Program-made: the position numbers and the translations under genes
The notes under the pieces: generated by a model
Told to the model about the DNA's origin: nothing
Databases searched by the model: none
Seen by the model: the letters and a program-made list of their open reading frames with translations, nothing else
Shown here: positions 14,527 to 16,634 of the stretch, piece by piece
How positions within the stretch are numbered: the stretch's first letter is position 1
Layout of the letters: every line of letters begins with the position of its first letter
Assembly (NCBI GenBank): GCA_937926325.1
Contig: CALAZQ010000180.1
Span: 1 to 16,634 of the forward strand
Length of the DNA stretch: 16,634 nucleotides
Source: an uncultured Planctomycetaceae bacterium
Lineage (GTDB): Bacteria; Planctomycetota; Planctomycetia; Pirellulales; UBA1268
Direction: 5' to 3'

Positions 14527-16149
14527 TCAGTCAACGGCGGCGATCGCTTCGGCGACAGCTTCCACCGCGGCCGCGATCTGCTCTTCGCTGTGCTCACTGG
14601 TGAGGAAGAATCGAATTCGGGCCTGCGACTCGCGGACAGCCGGATAGAGGATCGGCCGGGCGTTGATTCCGACTTCGAGGAGCCTCTGCGAGACGGCGAG
14701 GGCCCGCCGGGAACTGCCCACGATCACCGGCACAACCGGGGTGTCGCCGCTGGCACCGGTGTCGAGCCCGGCATCGGTCGCAAACTTGAGAAACAACTCG
14801 GATCGTTCCCGCAGCTGGGTCACCCGCCACGGCTCTCGGCGGATCACCCGCACCGCCTCGAGCGCAGCCGCGGCGTTCGGGGGTGAGCAGGCCGTCGAGA
14901 AGACGAAGGCGGGCGTCGTCAGCCCCAGATAGTCGACCAGCCGGGCGGCACCGGCCAGGTAGCCGCCGCCCGATCCGAGCGCCTTGCTGATCGTCCCCAT
15001 CCAGAGGTCGCCCTCCGCCGGGTTGACACCAAAGTGCTCGCAGATGCCCCGGCCGCCGGCGCCAAGCGTACCGAGCGAATGAGCCTCATCGCAGTAGAGC
15101 AGCGCGTTGTGCCGTCGCTTGACGTCGATGAACCGCGGCAGGTCGGGATAGTCGCCGTCCATGCTGTAGACGCCCTCAATCGCCACCACCACCCGACGGT
15201 AGCGACCGCGGATGTCACGCAGGAGCCCATCGAGCTGCTCATGGTCGTTGTGGCGGAAGCTGCGGCGGGCTGCCGCCGATGCCGTCGCCCCCTGGACGAT
15301 GCTGTTGTGGGCCAGTTCGTCGTACAGGATCAGGTCGCCCTCGCCGAAGAGATGCGCGAAGACCGACGCGTTGGTGCCGTACCCGCAGGGAAACACCGTC
15401 GCTCGTTCCACCCCGAGGAATGCGGCCAGTTCGGTATCGAGCTGGTCGTGAACGGTTGTGTTGCCGCCCACCATCCGGCTGGCTGAGCCACTTGTTCCGA
15501 AGCGGTCGATCGCCTCCTTGGCCGCCCTGGTGACGTCGGGGTGGGCGGCGAGGCCGAGGTAATCGAAGCTGGTGAAGCTGACAACCTCACGGCCGGCGAT
15601 CCGGGCCGTCCGGCCCTGCACCGACTCGTTGGCCAGTCGAAACGGATTGGCGAGCCCTGCCTGCCTCAGGTCAGCCAGCCGTCTTTCAACCGCCGCCACC
15701 TCGGGAAACAAATCAGCAATGTCCCGCGGCTCCGGGGATTCGGCCGCGGCGATCGCTGGTGTCCTGGCCCGCGGAGTGTTTGGCGTGGCAGGGGGATGGG
15801 CAGGCGACCGACTCTCGGTTCGATCGACCGCGTCAAACATCCGTTCGGCCACGCAGTCAACGAGATCCTGGCAGGTCCGAACCTCCATCAACCAGTCCTC
15901 GTGAAACCGCATCACGTAACGGCCTTCAAGCCGAGCGATCGCATCGCCCAACCGCCCCGGATCGATGCCGGCCGCCGCCAGATTCGACCCCATCGACAGT
16001 GGCCGGCGACTGGAGGGAGGAAGCACCCGCTCGAGTTCGGCGATCACCACGTCTGCGATCACTTCCCATCGATGGGCACCTGGACTGCCACGGCCGGCAG
16101 CTCCGCCCGCATTGCCGGGATTCGACGTCACCTGTTGCAAGAGAATCAT
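14527..16149 (-). CDS. Alpha-oxoamine synthase with degenerate N-terminal carrier-like domain
   Basis: Alpha-oxoamine synthases are PLP enzymes that condense an amino acid with an acyl thioester, with decarboxylation, to give an alpha-aminoketone. The 540-residue protein is longer than the usual 400. Residues from about 144 form the catalytic core: SFTSFDYLGLAAHPD, CDEAHSLGTLGAGGRG and GTISKALGSGGGYLAG with the PLP lysine Lys389. Residues about 30-108 align by eye with an acyl carrier protein, but where GxDSL is expected the sequence reads GIDPGRLGDAIARLEGRY. The attachment serine is replaced by Pro64, so phosphopantetheinylation is not expected. Natural-product members of this family, such as saxitoxin SxtA, also pair carrier and oxoamine synthase domains. 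ATG 16149 is chosen for its AGAGGAGG site; the frame stays open to 16533 without likeness to a protein. The amino acid and acyl partners are unknown. Confidence 0.88.
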   Translation of the reverse strand: MILLQQVTSNPGNAGGAAGRGSPGAHRWEVIADVVIAELERVLPPSSRRPLSMGSNLAAAGIDPGRLGDAIARLEGRYVMRFHEDWLMEVRTCQDLVDCVAERMFDAVDRTESRSPAHPPATPNTPRARTPAIAAAESPEPRDIADLFPEVAAVERRLADLRQAGLANPFRLANESVQGRTARIAGREVVSFTSFDYLGLAAHPDVTRAAKEAIDRFGTSGSASRMVGGNTTVHDQLDTELAAFLGVERATVFPCGYGTNASVFAHLFGEGDLILYDELAHNSIVQGATASAAARRSFRHNDHEQLDGLLRDIRGRYRRVVVAIEGVYSMDGDYPDLPRFIDVKRRHNALLYCDEAHSLGTLGAGGRGICEHFGVNPAEGDLWMGTISKALGSGGGYLAGAARLVDYLGLTTPAFVFSTACSPPNAAAALEAVRVIRREPWRVTQLRERSELFLKFATDAGLDTGASGDTPVVPVIVGSSRRALAVSQRLLEVGINARPILYPAVRESQARIRFFLTSEHSEEQIAAAVEAVAEAIAAVD

Positions 16150-16160
16150 GGCTCGCGCCG

Positions 16161-16168
16161 CCTCCTCT
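16161..16168 (-). promoter_or_regulatory. Ribosome binding site of the oxoamine synthase
   Basis: The minus strand reads AGAGGAGG, an almost perfect anti-16S match, 11 bases before ATG 16149. It decides the start of this gene within an open frame that runs much further upstream. The spacing is slightly long. Confidence 0.6.
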
Positions 16169-16263
16169 GCTGCTGCCGCAATATTGAAACCCGCTTTGCC
16201 GATGCCAACATTATGGTGACTGGCGAGCAAACAACCAGTGAATCCCGGCTGACAACCGCTCGC

Positions 16264-16300
16264 GGCGTCATCCGGCACTTCACCAGATGACGCCTTTTTT
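16264..16300 (+). terminator. Rho-independent terminator on the plus strand
   Basis: GGCGTCATC (16264-16272) and GATGACGCC (16286-16294) form a perfect 9-bp stem with a 13-base loop, followed at once by six T (16295-16300). This is a textbook intrinsic terminator for plus-strand transcription. No plus-strand gene ends in front of it: upstream is the minus-strand oxoamine synthase. On the minus strand the same hairpin lies in the region between a possible promoter and the oxoamine synthase start. Confidence 0.65.
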
Positions 16301-16634
16301 GCCGGCACAACCGCGGCCTGTGAAGATCTGCCGGCTGAAATGGCTGGTTGCGTCATACGGCACGAGACGGTTGAGCGCACTCGGCAGCCAGTTTTCGAGC
16401 AACGAAGAGCACCCTCAGCCCGGTCCAGAGAACGATCGTCTTCGTAAACCGCGACGGCAACTGGCCCTGCCGCGAGTACGCGAGTGTCAGAACGGTGCAT
16501 TTGTGCTGGAAACCCGACTTGCAGACGCCGCATGTTTCCGGCGGGCCCACGCTCGTCCCAAGGCCGACTGCAAGCAGTTCAGAGGGGATCAGCGGCGGGC
16601 TCATTCTGAAGCAATCCGGATCGGCGAGCCGAAG

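Larger units (their letters stand above)
16150..16634. other. Upstream region of the oxoamine synthase, right edge
   Basis: About 485 bases without a supported gene. On the minus strand CATAAT at about 16217-16212 could be a -10 for the oxoamine synthase. The near-repeat GCGTCATCCGGCAC (16265-16278) and GCGTCATACGGCAC (16350-16363) differs at one base. A minus-strand frame is open from the right edge to a TGA at 16353 (at least 93 codons, first ATG at 16604). It contains CGVCKSGFQHKC, which could be metal-binding, but I do not recognise it and its composition does not clearly look coding. It may be the end of a gene that begins outside the window. Confidence 0.3.

Noticed and set aside
4561..16149. 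A staphyloferrin B-like siderophore cluster
   Set aside because: SbnA and SbnB also feed staphyloferrin B, but no IucA/IucC-type siderophore synthetase, decarboxylase, citrate synthase or iron transporter is present. The Pls-like NRPS fits a Dap polymer better.
4561..16149. A complete saxitoxin-type pathway
   Set aside because: Only two enzyme classes match; the SxtA loading domains and later cyclisation, carbamoylation and oxygenase genes are not in the window.
16150..16533. Upstream extension of the oxoamine synthase to ATG 16533
   Set aside because: The added 128 residues contain many Cys, Ser and Arg with no domain, the frame would cross a strong hairpin, and the ATG at 16149 has a far better ribosome site.
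1..16634. tRNA, rRNA, CRISPR arrays, insertion sequences or phage genes
   Set aside because: No tandem spaced repeats, transposase motifs, terminal inverted repeats or RNA gene signatures were found by reading the window.

Overview
The window is a GC-rich bacterial chromosome segment, tightly packed with genes. A small zinc-ribbon-like C-terminal tail at the left edge, a Ptb-type phosphotransacylase, a MocA-type oxidoreductase and the general gene style suggest Planctomycetota, perhaps Pirellulales. That placement is an inference from protein style, because there is no rRNA or marker gene here.

Left block (1-4247), mostly minus strand. The tail of an upstream gene and a 58-residue lipoprotein lie on the plus strand. 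They converge on a minus-strand series that reads, in transcription order: Gfo/Idh/MocA oxidoreductase, phosphate acetyl/butyryltransferase, a two-gene PemK/MazF-type toxin-antitoxin module, and acetate kinase. The toxin-antitoxin pair sits between the transacylase and its partner kinase.

Right block (4248-16149) looks like an undescribed natural-product locus. A plus-strand arm encodes an arginine-type amidinotransferase, a 1441-residue membrane NRPS of the Pls (epsilon-poly-lysine synthetase) type (adenylation, carrier, then membrane segments around three soluble domains, with no condensation or thioesterase domain), and an Sfp-type phosphopantetheinyl transferase overlapping the NRPS stop. 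It converges on a minus-strand arm encoding an alpha-oxoamine synthase with an N-terminal carrier-like domain that has lost its serine, an SbnA-like enzyme, an SbnB-like enzyme and a DUF418 membrane protein.

How the genes may work together: SbnA and SbnB make L-2,3-diaminopropionate (Dap). The Pls-like NRPS would load and polymerise it, as reported for poly(L-diaminopropionic acid) in Streptomyces albulus PD-1, and the phosphopantetheinyl transferase would activate the carrier domain. What is new compared with that pathway is the amidinotransferase, which could make guanidino-Dap or guanidinylate the chain, and the alpha-oxoamine synthase, which could supply a ketone-bearing starter or end group. 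The combination predicts a guanidinylated diaminopropionate polymer or a related cationic amide. This product is a hypothesis, not something the sequence shows directly.

The three gene-free stretches longer than 300 bases are 4248-4560 (divergent promoter region), 14168-14526 (between oxoamine synthase and sbnA) and 16150-16634 (upstream of the oxoamine synthase, with a strong plus-strand terminator).
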